Positions 36,440 through 47,072 of a stretch of DNA of 64,000 nt are shown piece by piece. The position numbers were made by a program, and so were the translations under genes. Origin of the DNA: CALMEC01 sp963765105 (lineage in GTDB: Bacteria > Actinomycetota > Thermoleophilia > Miltoncostaeales > Miltoncostaeaceae). How positions within the stretch are numbered: the stretch's first letter is position 1; each line of letters begins with the position of its first letter. Location: positions 1,302,001 through 1,366,000 of the forward strand of contig CAVXUW010000002.1 in NCBI GenBank assembly GCA_963765105.1, in the 5' to 3' direction. The notes beneath the pieces are model-generated. The model made no database searches, was not told where the DNA came from, and saw only the letters and a list, made by a program, of their open reading frames with translations.

Positions 36440-37610
36440 CCCCGGCGGCAACCAGAGCCGCCGCACCCCCGAGGGCGAACACCTCGCGGGGCGACAGCAG
36501 GGTCGTCGACAGGCCGCCGAGCCCGAGCGCCACGACCGACCCGGCCCGGGCCAGACCCATGAACGCGGCGACCGCCCGCCCTCGCTGGTCCGAGGGTGTG
36601 CGCTGCATCAGCAGGGTCTGGACGCCGGCGTTCACGATTGCCATACCGATCCCCATGGCCAGCCAGCACACTCCCAGCACCAGCACTGACGGTGCGCGCG
36701 AGCCGCCCAACAGGGCCAGTGACAGCCCGGCCAGGGCCAGCAGCACCGACCGCAGCCGGGCCACCTCGCCGTCCAGTCGTCCGGCCAGCAGCGAACCCGC
36801 GAACAGGCCCACGGCCAGCACCGCCTGCAGGTAGCCGAACGCCGTGGCCGAGGCCTGCAGGGTGTCCCGGACCAGGAAGACCTCGGCGACGTTGCTGCCC
36901 TCGGCGACCACGATCAGCGCCAGCAGACCGGTCACCAGGGGCCACATCAGCCGGTCTGCCCGCAGCAGTGCCAGTCCCCCTGCCGGCCGGGCGAGGGGTA
37001 CGTCGTGCGGGCCGGCCGGCAGGTGGCCCGGGCCGCGGCGCCGGGCCTGCACCGCCGCCCCCGCCACCGCCAGGACGCCGAAGGTCGCCGCGTCGACGAT
37101 CATGGCCCAGGTGAAGCCGGGCCCGCCCACCAGCAGGCCGGCCACCGCCGGGCCGGCCACCGCAGCGACGGTCGTCAGGGCCTGCAGGTCGCCCATGGCC
37201 TTGGCCAGCTGCCGCTCACCGACGATCTCGGGCACCAACGCCTGCCAGGTGGGCAGCGCCACGGCGTTGCCCACCTGCAGCAGCACCACGAGGGCGTAGG
37301 TGACGGCAGCCCCGAACCAGCCCTGGTGCGGGGCCACCGCCAGCGCCAGGCACATCAGCGCCTGCCAGAGCGAGGACAGCACCGTCAGCCACCGACTGTC
37401 GTAGCGGTCGACCAACCGCCCGGCGATCCCCGCCAGGGCCACGGTGGGCACCGCGAAGGCGATCAGCAGCCCGGTGATCGCGAACGGCCCGAGCCCGAAG
37501 TCGTGGGTGCGCATGAGGAGCGCCACCAGGGCGACCTCGTCTCCGAGCACCGAGACCGCACGAGCGCCACCGACCAGCCGCAGGTCAGCGCTGCGCCACA
37601 GCGGTGTCAC
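36387..37610 (-). CDS. MFS transporter, MFS_3/enterobactin-exporter-like
   Basis: 407 residues with 12 predicted hydrophobic segments, intact. N-terminus LWRSADLRLVGGARAVSVLGDEVALVALLM and motif GRLVDRYDSRWLTVLSS (MFS motif A with D-R). Repeated in the C-half as RLDGEVARLRSVLLAL. This family includes drug and siderophore exporters; substrate unknown. Start GTG at 37610. Confidence 0.8.
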   Translation of the reverse strand: MTPLWRSADLRLVGGARAVSVLGDEVALVALLMRTHDFGLGPFAITGLLIAFAVPTVALAGIAGRLVDRYDSRWLTVLSSLWQALMCLALAVAPHQGWFGAAVTYALVVLLQVGNAVALPTWQALVPEIVGERQLAKAMGDLQALTTVAAVAGPAVAGLLVGGPGFTWAMIVDAATFGVLAVAGAAVQARRRGPGHLPAGPHDVPLARPAGGLALLRADRLMWPLVTGLLALIVVAEGSNVAEVFLVRDTLQASATAFGYLQAVLAVGLFAGSLLAGRLDGEVARLRSVLLALAGLSLALLGGSRAPSVLVLGVCWLAMGIGMAIVNAGVQTLLMQRTPSDQRGRAVAAFMGLARAGSVVALGLGGLSTTLLSPREVFALGGAAALVAAGVTAARTARFWRAPAAPR

Positions 37611-37692
37611 GTGGCGCCTCCCGGTCCTGCTGGCCGCGGCCTCTCAGATGCCCTGGTCGCCCTCAGATGGTCGCTCTCTCACATGGTCGCTC

Positions 37693-38318
37693 TCACAGGC
37701 CCAGGTCGGCCAGGGTGAAGGCGTACCGGTAGGGCAGCCCGGCCGCCTCGACGGCCTCCCGGGCGCCGGTGCCCCGGTCGACGATGACGGCGACACCCAC
37801 CAGGTCGGCCCGCGCCTGGCGCAAGGCCTCGACCGCCGTCAGCACCGAGCCGCCCGTGGTCGAGGTGTCCTCGACGGCCACGACGCGTCGACCCTGGACG
37901 TCGGGACCCTCGATGCGACGCTGCAGGCCGTGCGCCTTGCCCTCCTTGCGCACCACGAACGCATCGAGCCGTTGCCCCATGCCGGCGGCCGCGTGCAGCA
38001 TCGCGGTGGCCACCGGGTCGGCACCCAGGGTCAGGCCACCGACGGCTGCCGGGTGCCAGTCCGCCGTCAGCGCGAGCATGACCCGCCCCACCAGCGGGGC
38101 CGCCTCGGCGTGCAGGGTGATCCGGCGCAGGTCGACGTAGTGGTCCGCCTCGCGTCCGCTCGACAGGGTGACCGTGCCGTGGACGACGGCGATCTCGGCG
38201 ATCAGCTGTCGCAGCCGGGCCCGGTCGGCGTCCAGCCCTGCATGCAGGTCGGCGTGAAGGCCTTCGTGCAGGACTGCCTCGAGGGGGTTCGGCGGGGTGG
38301 AGATGACTGGGCGCTCAC
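37693..38318 (-). CDS. pyrE: Orotate phosphoribosyltransferase
   Basis: Converts orotate and PRPP to OMP in pyrimidine synthesis. Contains GTVTLSSGREADHYVDLRR, FVVRKEGKAHGLQRRIEG (catalytic K and dimer-loop residues) and the PRPP motif VVAVEDTSTTGGSVLTAV. About 205 residues. The obvious GTG at 38318 is one base out of frame with the body, and no ATG, GTG or TTG occurs in frame before the conserved region. I therefore suspect a single-base error between 38,230 and 38,318. Confidence 0.9.
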
Positions 38319-38327
38319 GCCCGAACC

Positions 38328-39158
38328 CTAGCGGGCGGCCCTGGCGCGCATCCGCATCCGGATCCGGCCCATCCGCTGCACCACCCGCACCGGCACGTGC
38401 CGCGCCACCACGGTCAGCGCCCGGTAGCGCCGGCTCGGGATGCTGAGCGCGCGTCCGGCGTCCAGGTCGGTCAGGCAGTCGGCGACCAGCCGGTCGGCGT
38501 CCAGCCACGCCCAGTCCGGCCCTTCCTGCTTCAGGCCCATCCGCTGGTGGAACTCGGTGCGCACGAAACCCGGGCACAACGCCAGCACCCGCACCCCGGT
38601 GCCGGCCAGCTCGGTCGCCAGCGACAGGCTGAAGGTGGTCGCCCACGCCTTCGCCGCCGAGTACGTGCCGCCGTAGAGGAAGCCCGCCACCGACGACACG
38701 GTGATGATCGCGCCGTGACCCCGGGTCACCATCGCCGGGACGGCGGCGTGGCTGAGCACCAGCACCGCCCGCACCAGCACGTCGAGCTGGGCCTGCTGCT
38801 CGGCGAGGTCGCTGTCGGCGAACGACTTCGGCGTCGCGAACCCGGCGTTGTTGACCAGCAGCTCCACCGGTCGGGCGCCGTCCCGCAGCCGGTCGGCCAC
38901 CCGTGCCGTCGCCTCGGGGTCGGCACAGGTCGGCGACCATGACCTCGGTAGCGGCCCCGTGGTCGGTCTTCAGCCACTCCGCCACGGCCCCGAGCCGCTC
39001 GCCGTCCCGTGCCACCAGCACCAGGTCGTAACCGCGGGCGGCCAGGGCGTTGGCGAACGCCCTGCCGATCCCGGCGGTGGCTCCGGTCACCAGGGCGAGC
39101 GGGCGGCTGGTCAGACGGCGTGGGGCGCGGGCTCGACCTGGTGCGACTCAACAGCCAT
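38328..39158 (-). CDS. Short-chain dehydrogenase/reductase, two frame changes
   Basis: Classical SDR fold: TGATAGIGRAFANALAARG (dinucleotide-binding TGxxxGIG), LLVNNAGFATPKSF (NNAG), ITVSSVAGFLYGGTYSAAKAW (Ser, then YxxxK) and CPGFVRTEFHQRM. ATG at 39158 reads MAVESHQVEPAPHAV before the first frame change near 39,115; another lies near 38,927. About 276 residues if repaired. NAD(P)-dependent oxidoreductase of unknown substrate. Order SDR-pyrE occurs in several actinobacterial lineages. Confidence 0.82.
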
Positions 39159-39182
39159 ACCGTCCGTACTACCGTAGCCAGG

Positions 39183-39991
39183 GTGCGCCTGGCGACCTGG
39201 AACGTGAACTCGATCCGCAGCCGGGTCGACCGGGTGGTCGCCTGGCTCGAACGCAGCGACGTCGACGTCCTGGCCCTGCAGGAGACCAAGTGCCGGGAGG
39301 ACCAGTTCCCGCTCGCTGGTCTTCGAGGCCGCCGGCTACGAGGTGGCGCACCACGGGCCTCAACCAGTGGAACGGGGTCGCGATCGCGTCGCGGGTCGGG
39401 CTGGCCGACGTCGAGGTCGGGTTCCCCGGGCATGCCGCCGTGGGGCGAGCCCGCCGGCGCCGGAGGCCCGCGGCGCTCGGCGGCGACCTGCGGTGGCGGT
39501 GCGGGTCTGGAGCCTGTACGTGCCGAACGGGCGCAGCCTGGAGGACCCGCACCTGCGACTACAAGCTGGACGTGGCTGGCCGGCTTGCGGGCCGCCGGCC
39601 AGGGCTGGCTGGCGGCCGACCCGGACGCCCAGGTCGCCCTGGTCGGCGACTGGAACATCGCGCCGCTGGACGACGACGTCTGGGACATGGCTGTCTTCGC
39701 GCAGCAGCACCGCACGTCTCGCCCGGCGAGCGGGCCGCGTTCCGGCCGAGGTCGAGGCGCGGGCTTCGCCGACGTGGTGCGGCCGTTCACACCCCGGGCC
39801 CGGGGTCTACACCTACTGGGACTACACCCAGCTGCGGTTCCCGCGCAGCGAGGGCATGCGGATCGACTTCGTCCTCGGCCTCGCCGGCGCTGGCCCGCCG
39901 GGTGGCCGGCGCCGCGATCGACCGCGAGGAGCGCAAGGGCAAGGGCGCCAGCGACCACGCCCCCGTGGTCGTCGAGCTCGGGCAGCCCTGA
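39183..39991 (+). CDS. xthA: Exodeoxyribonuclease III (XthA family), frameshifted
   Basis: AP endonuclease/3'-5' exonuclease of base-excision repair. GTG at 39183: VRLATWNVNSIRSRVDRVVAW (N of the active site), LALQETKCREDQFP (metal-binding E), NQWNGVAIASR, SLYVPNGRSLEDPH, ALVGDWNIAPLDDDVWD (GDxN), TYWDYTQLRFPRSEGMRIDFVL and KGKGASDHAPVVVEL (SDH catalytic motif). These lie in three frames with four or five indels. The length about 269 residues is right for the family. Confidence 0.88.
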
Positions 39992-40150
39992 CGCTCACCC
40001 TGGTCAGCTGCTGGGGCGGTCGTTCTGCCGACGGGGCCCGGCACATTCACCCACGCAGCACCCGGCCATCACCGAGCGTTCGACCGCAGCGCCGGTCGGC
40101 GTTCACCTGGCAGCGGCCCACATCTCACCACCGGGTGAGTCCCTGGTGTC

Positions 40151-40489
40151 ATGAGATTCAGCGTCGTCCCCGAGGCGGTCCGTCGGTTCGGCGAGGCGGT
40201 CACCGACGAGCACCAGCGACTTGCCCGCGTGGCGGACCGGCTGGGTGCCGCCGCACTGGACCCCAGCGACTTCGGGAGCTACCGCCGCTCCACCGAAGTG
40301 GCCGCCTCGTACCAGCAGGCCCTGGTCCAGGTGATCGACCACCACCGTACCGGCGCGCAGGTGCTGCACGACCTGGCGTCGTTGCTGCAGCACGAGGTCC
40401 CCCGGCACGTGAGCGCCCAGGACCAGCGCGGCGCGGACGGACTGCGCCAGGTCAGCGGCAGGCTGCACCGTCCCAGCAGCACGCCGTGA
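40151..40489 (+). CDS. Small helical WXG100/ESX-like protein
   Basis: 112 residues, almost entirely helical by composition, with two long amphipathic segments (about 5-40 and 45-90) around a short break (DPSDFGSYRR). The size and two-helix layout resemble ESX/type VII secretion substrates, but no WXG triplet is present. The GTG start of the next gene overlaps its TGA by 4 nt, so the two are translated together. Function is inferred from this architecture only. Confidence 0.5.
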   Translation: MRFSVVPEAVRRFGEAVTDEHQRLARVADRLGAAALDPSDFGSYRRSTEVAASYQQALVQVIDHHRTGAQVLHDLASLLQHEVPRHVSAQDQRGADGLRQVSGRLHRPSSTP

Positions 40490-41498
40490 GCGGCGCGACC
40501 GGCACCTGGGACCGGCCCGCAGGGTCGTCCGGATCGAGCCCGACGGGCACCGACTGGGCCAGCGCAGCCGAGCAGTGGGTCGCCGTACCGGTGCGTCAGG
40601 TGCTCAGCCTCCTGTCGTGCCCGACCCCGGCCGAACTCGTCAGGACTGTCACCGGTCACCCCGAGAACCTGATCGCGGCCGCCGAGGTGATCCACGAGGA
40701 GATCAAGCAAATCGAGCTGCTGCAGGGCAGGCTGCACGAGGAGATGTTCCTGCTGCACGTCGTGGCAGGGGCATGCCAAGGACGGCTTGGTGACGTTCAT
40801 GACCGAGGTGCAGACAGCGCTCACCGAGCTGCGCCACTCGCTGCAGGAGCTGCACGACGGCCTGCTCGCGAACGCACAGGCCCTCGAGGACGCCGCCCGC
40901 TTCATCATCGCCGGTGCCATCGCCCTGACATCGGCCGCCCTGGCGGCCATCGCCCTGACCGTGAGCTACCCGCTGGCCGGCCTCGCGCTGCTGCGGTTCA
41001 TCGCCACCCGGTGGTACGCCATCGGTGACACCGCCGCGAAGATCGCTTCGGCAGGGTTCCTCAGCTACCTGGTGTGGGAGAACAGCAGCGCCAGGCTGAC
41101 GGCCTTCACCGACCTGCGGGTCGACCCGGGCGCGTTGGGAGCACTGCCCGCACGACTGCGCACCATGGCGACCGACGAAGGGACCGACTCCTCGACCACC
41201 CGGCCCTCGACCACCCCCGTCTCGACCGGAATGCTCTCGGCCTGGCACGAGGCTCGCGGGGACGCCCGGGCGGTGTTCCCCACCTTCGACGAGACTGTCG
41301 GCCGCCCAGCAACAGGTCCTGACCGAACTGGCCTACGAGACCGGGCGCACCCGGCTGCGGGAGTTCACGAAGCTGAGAACCGCCCTGACGCAGGGAGATC
41401 TGGCCGCGGCCGCGCACGAGCTGCTCGACTCGCAGTGGGCTCGTCGGGCGGGTGGCCGCGCCGAGCGCGGGGCAGCAGCACTGGCCACACCTCGCTAG
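40486..41498 (+). CDS. Probable ESX-associated protein with membrane hairpin and T4-lysozyme-like C-lobe, frameshifted
   Basis: GTG at 40486. A helical N-terminal part (to about residue 100) is followed, after a frame change near 40,775, by a helical segment TEVQTALTELRHSLQELHDGL. Then comes a hydrophobic hairpin (FIIAGAIALTSAALAAIALTV and beyond), an S/T-rich linker, and, after another frame change near 41,290, the C-terminal stretch LTELAYETGRTRLREFTKL, ALTQGDLAAAAHELLDSQWARR and GGRAERGA. This matches the C-lobe pattern of T4-type lysozyme (G-x-x-F-T, A-A-x-x-L-x-x-S-x-W, N/G-R-A-x-R). The N-lobe with catalytic Glu/Asp/Thr is not visible. Stop TAG at 41,496-41,498 overlaps the stop of the convergent ABC ATPase. 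Confidence 0.5.
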
Positions 41499-43162
41499 CG
41501 CGGCGCCAGGTCGAGCACCTCGTCGGCGGCCGCGAGCACGGCCGGGTCGTGGCTGGCGACCACCACCGCGACCCCGTCGTCGGCCACCCGGCGCAGCACC
41601 GCGGTGATCGACTCGGCGCCGGCCTCGTCGAGCTGGGACGTCGGCTCGTCGAGCACCGCCAGCCGCGGGCGCACCACCATGACCCGGCCCAGTGCGACCC
41701 GTTGCCGTTCACCCCCCGACAGCACCCGAACCGGTCGACCCACGGCCGCCGCCAGGCCCAGCCGGTGCAGCAGCTCCTCGACCAGGCTCACCTCGGGCGA
41801 CAGCCCTCGCACCGCGCGGGCCAGCGCGAGATTGCCTGCAGCGTCGAGGGTCTCGGCCAGATGGGTCTGCTGGCCACTCACGGCGCAGACCCGGCGCCGC
41901 AGGTCGGCCAGCCCTCCACGGTCGAGCCCGGCGAGGTCGACACCGACCATCGAGACCGCCCCGGCGGCCGGACGCTCGAGGCCCAGCAGCACCCGTAGCA
42001 GCGACGTCTTGCCGCTGCCCGACGGTCCCCGCACCACCAGCAGCCGGCCGGCACGAAGGGTGAGCCCCACCCCCGACGCCAGGGTGACGCCGGCCGGAGC
42101 CAGCACGACGTCACGCAGCTCGACCAACGGCGCCTGCGCCGGACCCGCGCCCGGGGAGTCGCCTGAGTCTGGTTGCGGTGCAATGACATCGACACCGACA
42201 TCCATCCCGTCGGACGATGGCAGGGCAACGGGACCGGAACCTGTGAGCACCACATCGCCGCCGACCAGGCAGGCAGTCACCTCCGACGTGGCGCCTGCTG
42301 CGATCCGCAGAGCCTCCGGCAGCCGAAGCCAGCCCCGGTCGTCGACCACCAGCCGCTCCGAGCCGGCCGTGGGGGCGCCGGTCGACGTCGTCCAGGTCTC
42401 GCTCAGGCGCCCGTCCCTGATCCGCAGCGCCCGGTCGGCGACCCGCTCGGCGCGCCGGTCGTGGCTCACCAGCACCAGCGAGGCCCCCACCAGCCGACAC
42501 AGGTCGGTCAGGGCGTCGTAGACCGCGAGCGCGGCCTCGGCGTCCAGCTCACCGGTCGGCTCGTCGGCCAGCACCAGCTGCGGCCGATGCGCCAACGCGG
42601 CCGCCACGGCGACCCGCTGCGCCTCACCACCTGACAGGGTGGTCACGTCGCGATGCACCAGTGCCTCGACGCCCAGCGCCGTGAGCATCTCGATCGCGGC
42701 CGCCTCGGCCACCGGCGCCGCGACCCCCGCAAGTCGGGACTGCAGGCACACGTTGCCCATGACGTCGAGCTCGGGGCGCAGCGTGCGCCCCGGCTGCTGG
42801 TCGACCCAGCCCAACCGCCGTACCCGCCAGGCCGCCCGAGCAGCCGCCCGGCGCCACGCCTGGCGGCCGCTCACGACCCGCGAACCCACCTCGAAGCCCG
42901 CCACCTGGGCCTGGCCGGCCGAGAGTGCCTGCTCACCGGCCAGCACCCGCAGCAGCGTGGTCTTGCCCGAACCGTTGGGTCCCTGCACCACGACCCGCTC
43001 ACCGGCGGCGACCGTCAGGGTCAGGCCTCGCAGCGCGGCCACCGCACCACCTGCCACCGGGTGCAGGCAGAAGGCGTCCTGCACCGTGACCACCGGCTCA
43101 CCTGCACCTGAGGTGCCGCCCGGCGAGAGGCCGCTGCCGGGCGGACCGGCATCCGGGGTCAT
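41495..43162 (-). CDS. ABC transporter ATPase with two nucleotide-binding domains
   Basis: 555 residues, intact. Domain 1: Walker A GPNGSGKTT, signature LSGGEAQR, Walker B LVLADEPTGELD. Domain 2: Walker A GPSGSGKTS, signature LSGGERQR, Walker B LAVLDEPTSQLD. Both resemble the LolD/MacB class that pairs with FtsX-like permeases, and two such domains in one chain suit the large permease next door. ATG at 43162 overlaps the permease stop by 4 nt. The cargo is unknown; drug, peptide or lipid export is plausible. Confidence 0.88.
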   Translation of the reverse strand: MTPDAGPPGSGLSPGGTSGAGEPVVTVQDAFCLHPVAGGAVAALRGLTLTVAAGERVVVQGPNGSGKTTLLRVLAGEQALSAGQAQVAGFEVGSRVVSGRQAWRRAAARAAWRVRRLGWVDQQPGRTLRPELDVMGNVCLQSRLAGVAAPVAEAAAIEMLTALGVEALVHRDVTTLSGGEAQRVAVAAALAHRPQLVLADEPTGELDAEAALAVYDALTDLCRLVGASLVLVSHDRRAERVADRALRIRDGRLSETWTTSTGAPTAGSERLVVDDRGWLRLPEALRIAAGATSEVTACLVGGDVVLTGSGPVALPSSDGMDVGVDVIAPQPDSGDSPGAGPAQAPLVELRDVVLAPAGVTLASGVGLTLRAGRLLVVRGPSGSGKTSLLRVLLGLERPAAGAVSMVGVDLAGLDRGGLADLRRRVCAVSGQQTHLAETLDAAGNLALARAVRGLSPEVSLVEELLHRLGLAAAVGRPVRVLSGGERQRVALGRVMVVRPRLAVLDEPTSQLDEAGAESITAVLRRVADDGVAVVVASHDPAVLAAADEVLDLAPR

Positions 43163-46100
43163 CGCAGCCCACCGAAGTCGTTCTGCCGGGGCGGAAACGG
43201 CTCGCGCCAGGCCCGTGAGGCCACGACCGCCGCCACCGCCAGCCCCGCCGCCAGGACCAGCACCGTCACGGCCAGCCCCCAGCGGACCCCCACCCCGGTG
43301 GCCAGTGGCGGGACGGCGGCGGTGCCGGTGCCGGTGACGGCCGCCACCGCCGCCGTCAGCCGCGACAATCCCCACCCTGCCAACACCCCGACCGGCACCG
43401 CCGGCACCACCACCGCCACCGCCCGCCACCACAGCGCTGCCCGCAGGGTCGCCGGACTCACCCCGTCCGCCTCCCAGGCCGACATCGAGGCGGCCTCGTC
43501 CCGACGGTCGGCCATCACCAGCAGCACCAGCGACAGCAGCGCCACCAGCAGCACCAGCAGCGCCCCGCCGAGCAGCAGCCCCTGGGCGCCCCGGGCCACC
43601 GGGTCGGCACGCAACCCGGTCAGCACGGCACGTTGCCGGGTCACGGTCAGCCCCGTGAAGCCGCCACCGTGCACAGCGGCGGTCAGATGAGCGGCCTGCC
43701 CGGGCCCGGCATCCAGCCAGACCTCCAACCCCTGCCCGGTGCCGGGGTTGCTGAGGTCGGCCAACCGCGCCAGCGCCTGCCGGTCAGCCACCACGAACCG
43801 GCCCTGGGTCACCGGGAACCGGTCGAGCACCCCGACCACTCGCAGCCGCACCGGCCGGGTGTCCCAGGCAAGGACCAAGGAGGGGCCGGCACGGGCGGTC
43901 ACCGGGTCGGTGATCACCGGAAGCTCCTGGTCGCTGCCCAGCCCAGGGGCCGGGCAGACAGCGCAACGGTGCCGTCGAGCAGGGTGGCCGCCAGCTCGGC
44001 CCGCACCCCGCTGCGCACCGTCAGCACTGCCGGCGGGCGTCCCGACCGCGGCCCAACCGGTCCAGCAGTCCGGCAGCAGGACGCCGTCCACGCTGACCCT
44101 GCCCAGACGATCCCCACACCCGGCCCGGCCCTGCCCACCTGACCCTCACCCAGGTTGTGCTGGCGCCGGTCGGCGGCGTCGGCCGGCTGCCGCAGGCTGA
44201 TACCCACCAGGTGCCAGCTCACCGGCTCCCCGGTGGCTGTGCTGCAGCTGCGGCAGCTCGCCGTCCAGCGCCGCCGCGGCATCGGCGGCCGGCGAACCGA
44301 CCGGGCCCGCGGCGATGCCGGCGTCGACGACCAGGGCCACCGTGCGCTCGCGGTCGTCGTTGCTGCGCAGGTGTGCATCGGCCACCAGGGACACCGGGGT
44401 TCCCGGGGTCTCGATGCGCAGCCGGCGCCCTGCCGGCAGCGCGACCCCGGCGGCCGGAGCCGGCACCGTGATCGCCGCGGCCAGCCCGGCGGGCGACTGC
44501 GACGAACCGGTGACCGCCGACCACCGCGAGACCCGTTGGAGCAGGCCCGGGTCCAGCCCCAGCAGTTGCACCGGCTCAGCGGTCCTGGCCGTCACCGCCA
44601 CCGAGGCCACAGCGCGCACCACGGGGGCCACCGCACCACCGGCACCGACCGCGGCGCTCAGGTCGGCCGGCGCCAGTGCGTCCTGCGGCCGCAGCGACGA
44701 GGTGCCTGGCGTGAGCCGGACGTCGAAGGGTGAGGCGTAGGCGGCCGCGTCGGCGGCGCCGCGGTCGAGGGTGGTGCGGTAGGCGGTGGCGAAACCGGTG
44801 ATGGCCACGGCCGCGGCCAGCAGCCCAGCAGTGGCGACCGGGCGCAACGGCCGGCCACCGGCCGAGGTCAGTCCCAGCCGCAGCGACACCGCCCGCCCGG
44901 GCGCGAGCCCCGCCAACCCGCGCTCGAGCAGCCCCACCAGCGGGGGCCACAGCCGGGCCGTCACCAGCGCCACTGCCGCCAGCGCCAGGGCCGGCAGCAC
45001 CAGCAGCAAGGGGTCACCGGCGGTGACGGCTGCCGCCGAGGTGCCGCCCCGGGCGAGCACCAGGGCCCCGGTGACCAGGCAGAACCCCAGCAGCAGGTCG
45101 GTGATCCGCCACGCCGCCCGGGCCCCTGTGGTCCCGGGCGCCAGACTCAGGGTCAGGGCCAGCACCACCGAGCCCGCGACCACGGTGAGGGCCACCGCGA
45201 GCGCCGACCCGGTGAGAGACTCCATGACGGTCGCGCCGGCCGGCACCCCCACCCGGCCCGCCAGTGCGGCGATACCGGGCACCGCCAGGGCCACCCCCAC
45301 CAGCCCTCCGACGACGGCGGTGGCCACCACTTCGCCGGCCACCAGCACGGCACGCAGCCCCGGCCCGGCACCGCGCCGTCGGACCGCGCCGTCGAACAGC
45401 TCGCGGTCGCGCCGCAGGGCCGTGCCGGCCACGACCGCGGACCCCAGCAGCAGGACCGCGGCGCTGCCCCCGAGCAGGGCGAAGCGCCCCGCCGAGGCCC
45501 GGGCCCGCAGGTCGGCGTCCCGCACCGCGTCCTCGGGTGCGGTCACCACGAGCATCTCGCCGGTGTCGCTGAGATCGCGGGCCACCGAGGCACCTTCGCC
45601 CACCCAGGCCTGGGCGCCCAGGGCCCGCACCCGGTCCGCGTTCAGGGGAGCCACCCAACCGAGCGAGCGCCCGAAGCCCGACAACGAGGCCAGGGCCGAC
45701 GCCGCTCGCACCCCGTCCGCCAGCAGCACCGGCACCCCCGGCTCGGGCGCGAACGTCGCCGTGAGCAGCAGCGGGTCGACCCGCCGGGCCTGACCCACCA
45801 CGACCAGCCCGAGCCCGGACGGCGGGGTCACCGGCGCCGACGTCGTACCGTCAGGTTGGGGGTCGAGCAGGTGCAGCACCTCGCAGCGCTGCGGCAGGCA
45901 CGAAGTGGGCAGCCTTCCCGCCAGCAGCCGGACCCCGCCGGCCAGGTCGTCGGTGCCCGCGAAGACCAGGGCACCGCCGTGACCGTCCGTGGTCTGCCTG
46001 AAGATCACCTGTCGCCGGATCGGCGTCGCGGCGATCCGAGGCAGGTTGCGGGTCACCGCTGCGTCGTAGCGGGAGGCGGTGGCGGGGTCGGCGATGCCGT

Positions 46101-46293
46101 TGTAGCTGACGGTCACGCTGCGCTCGCCGGGGGGCAGGGCCGAGAGTGCGGTGGCCAGCGCCGCCCCGGCGGTGACCGACGAGACCGCCGTGACCAGCAC
46201 GGGGACCGCAGTGGCCAGCGCCAGGGTCAGGACGGCGACCAGTCGACGGCCGGGCGCATGACGCAGCCGGGCCCAGAGCAATGACGGACCCAT
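43159..46293 (-). CDS. FtsX-like ABC permease, internal frame excursion
   Basis: About 1044 residues when read through. It starts MGPSLLWARLRHAPGRRLVAVL with a TM segment. A large extracytoplasmic domain follows, then a central block of TMs (about residues 260-500). A second extracytoplasmic region is followed by C-terminal TM segments (LLLGGALLVLLVALLSLVLLV, VVVPAVPVGVLAG) ending NDFGGLR. The first and last parts are in the same frame, with a piece of roughly 300 nt (43,940-44,270) shifted, so a compensating pair of indels sits there. Partner of the downstream ATPase; divergent from the CGNR regulator. Confidence 0.8.
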
Positions 46294-46367
46294 GCCACCT
46301 CCAGCACCACGTGCCCACTGTCGACGAGTCTGGCCCTGATCCTCGGCCGATCGGTCGACCTCCGATC

Positions 46368-46401
46368 GACTAACCGGTAAAGTACCAGGTGCCGGTTAGT
46401 C
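46368..46401. promoter_or_regulatory. Perfect 10-bp palindrome, probable operator
   Basis: GACTAACCGG (46368-46377) and CCGGTTAGTC (46392-46401) are perfect inverted copies around a 14-nt spacer. The spacer and flanking stem bases contain a nested GGTA-AAG-TACC. It lies 12 nt before the CGNR gene start and 75 nt upstream of the divergent permease start, ideal for one regulator controlling both. Confidence 0.75.
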
Positions 46402-46412
46402 GGGAGGTGGCC

Positions 46413-47072
46413 ATGACGTCGCACCTGTGCGACGGTGTCGTCGTGCCCGACCGGGTGGCCGGTCACCTCGCCCTCGAGCTGTGCAACACCCGAGCCGGCT
46501 GGGGCACCGAGAACCCCCGCGAGTATCTGGTCGACCACCGCGCCCTGCTGGCCTGGGGCCTCGACAACGGCCTGCTGACCGGCCCCCTGCCTCCTCCCGC
46601 ACCCACGAGCGCGCCCGCGCCCCGGCACACCCAGGACCCGATCGACCTCGCGCTCGTGCTGCGACTGCGCGAGCTCGCCCACCCGATCCTGACAGGCAGT
46701 CGCGACCCCGGGCTGTTCACGCGCCTGACCGCGGTGATGCTCGCCGCCCGGGCCGGGGCCGTGCTGGTGCCGGACGGCCCCCGTCCAGCACGCTGGCGAG
46801 CCGGCCCGGCTGATGCCCGCCTCACGAGCGAGGCGGCAGCCACCGACGCCGCAGCGACGCAGGCCACCGCCGGGGCGGCCGTGGCCCTGGCGGCCGGGCT
46901 CGCGGTCGAGGCCCTCCTCACGTCGCCGACGGTCGCAGACGTCGGCGAATGCGCCGGACCCGGCTGCGGCTGGGTCTTCCTCGACCCTCGGCACCGGCGC
47001 CGATGGTGCTCGATGGCGGTCTGCGGCAACCGCGCCAAGGCCCGTCGGCACAGCCGACGTCGGCCCGACTGA
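46413..47072 (+). CDS. CGNR zinc-finger (ABATE domain) regulator
   Basis: About 219 residues. The N-terminal ABATE part reads HLALELCNTRAGWGTENPREYLVD. The C-terminal zinc finger is CAGPGCGWVFLD then RRRWCSMAVCGNRAKARRH, containing the diagnostic CGNR. These proteins are putative stress-responsive transcription regulators. ATG at 46413 (ribosome-binding site GGGAGGTGG) preferred over the upstream start at 46389, which would lie inside the palindrome. Likely regulates itself and the divergent ABC exporter. Confidence 0.88.
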   Translation: MTSHLCDGVVVPDRVAGHLALELCNTRAGWGTENPREYLVDHRALLAWGLDNGLLTGPLPPPAPTSAPAPRHTQDPIDLALVLRLRELAHPILTGSRDPGLFTRLTAVMLAARAGAVLVPDGPRPARWRAGPADARLTSEAAATDAAATQATAGAAVALAAGLAVEALLTSPTVADVGECAGPGCGWVFLDPRHRRRWCSMAVCGNRAKARRHSRRRPD

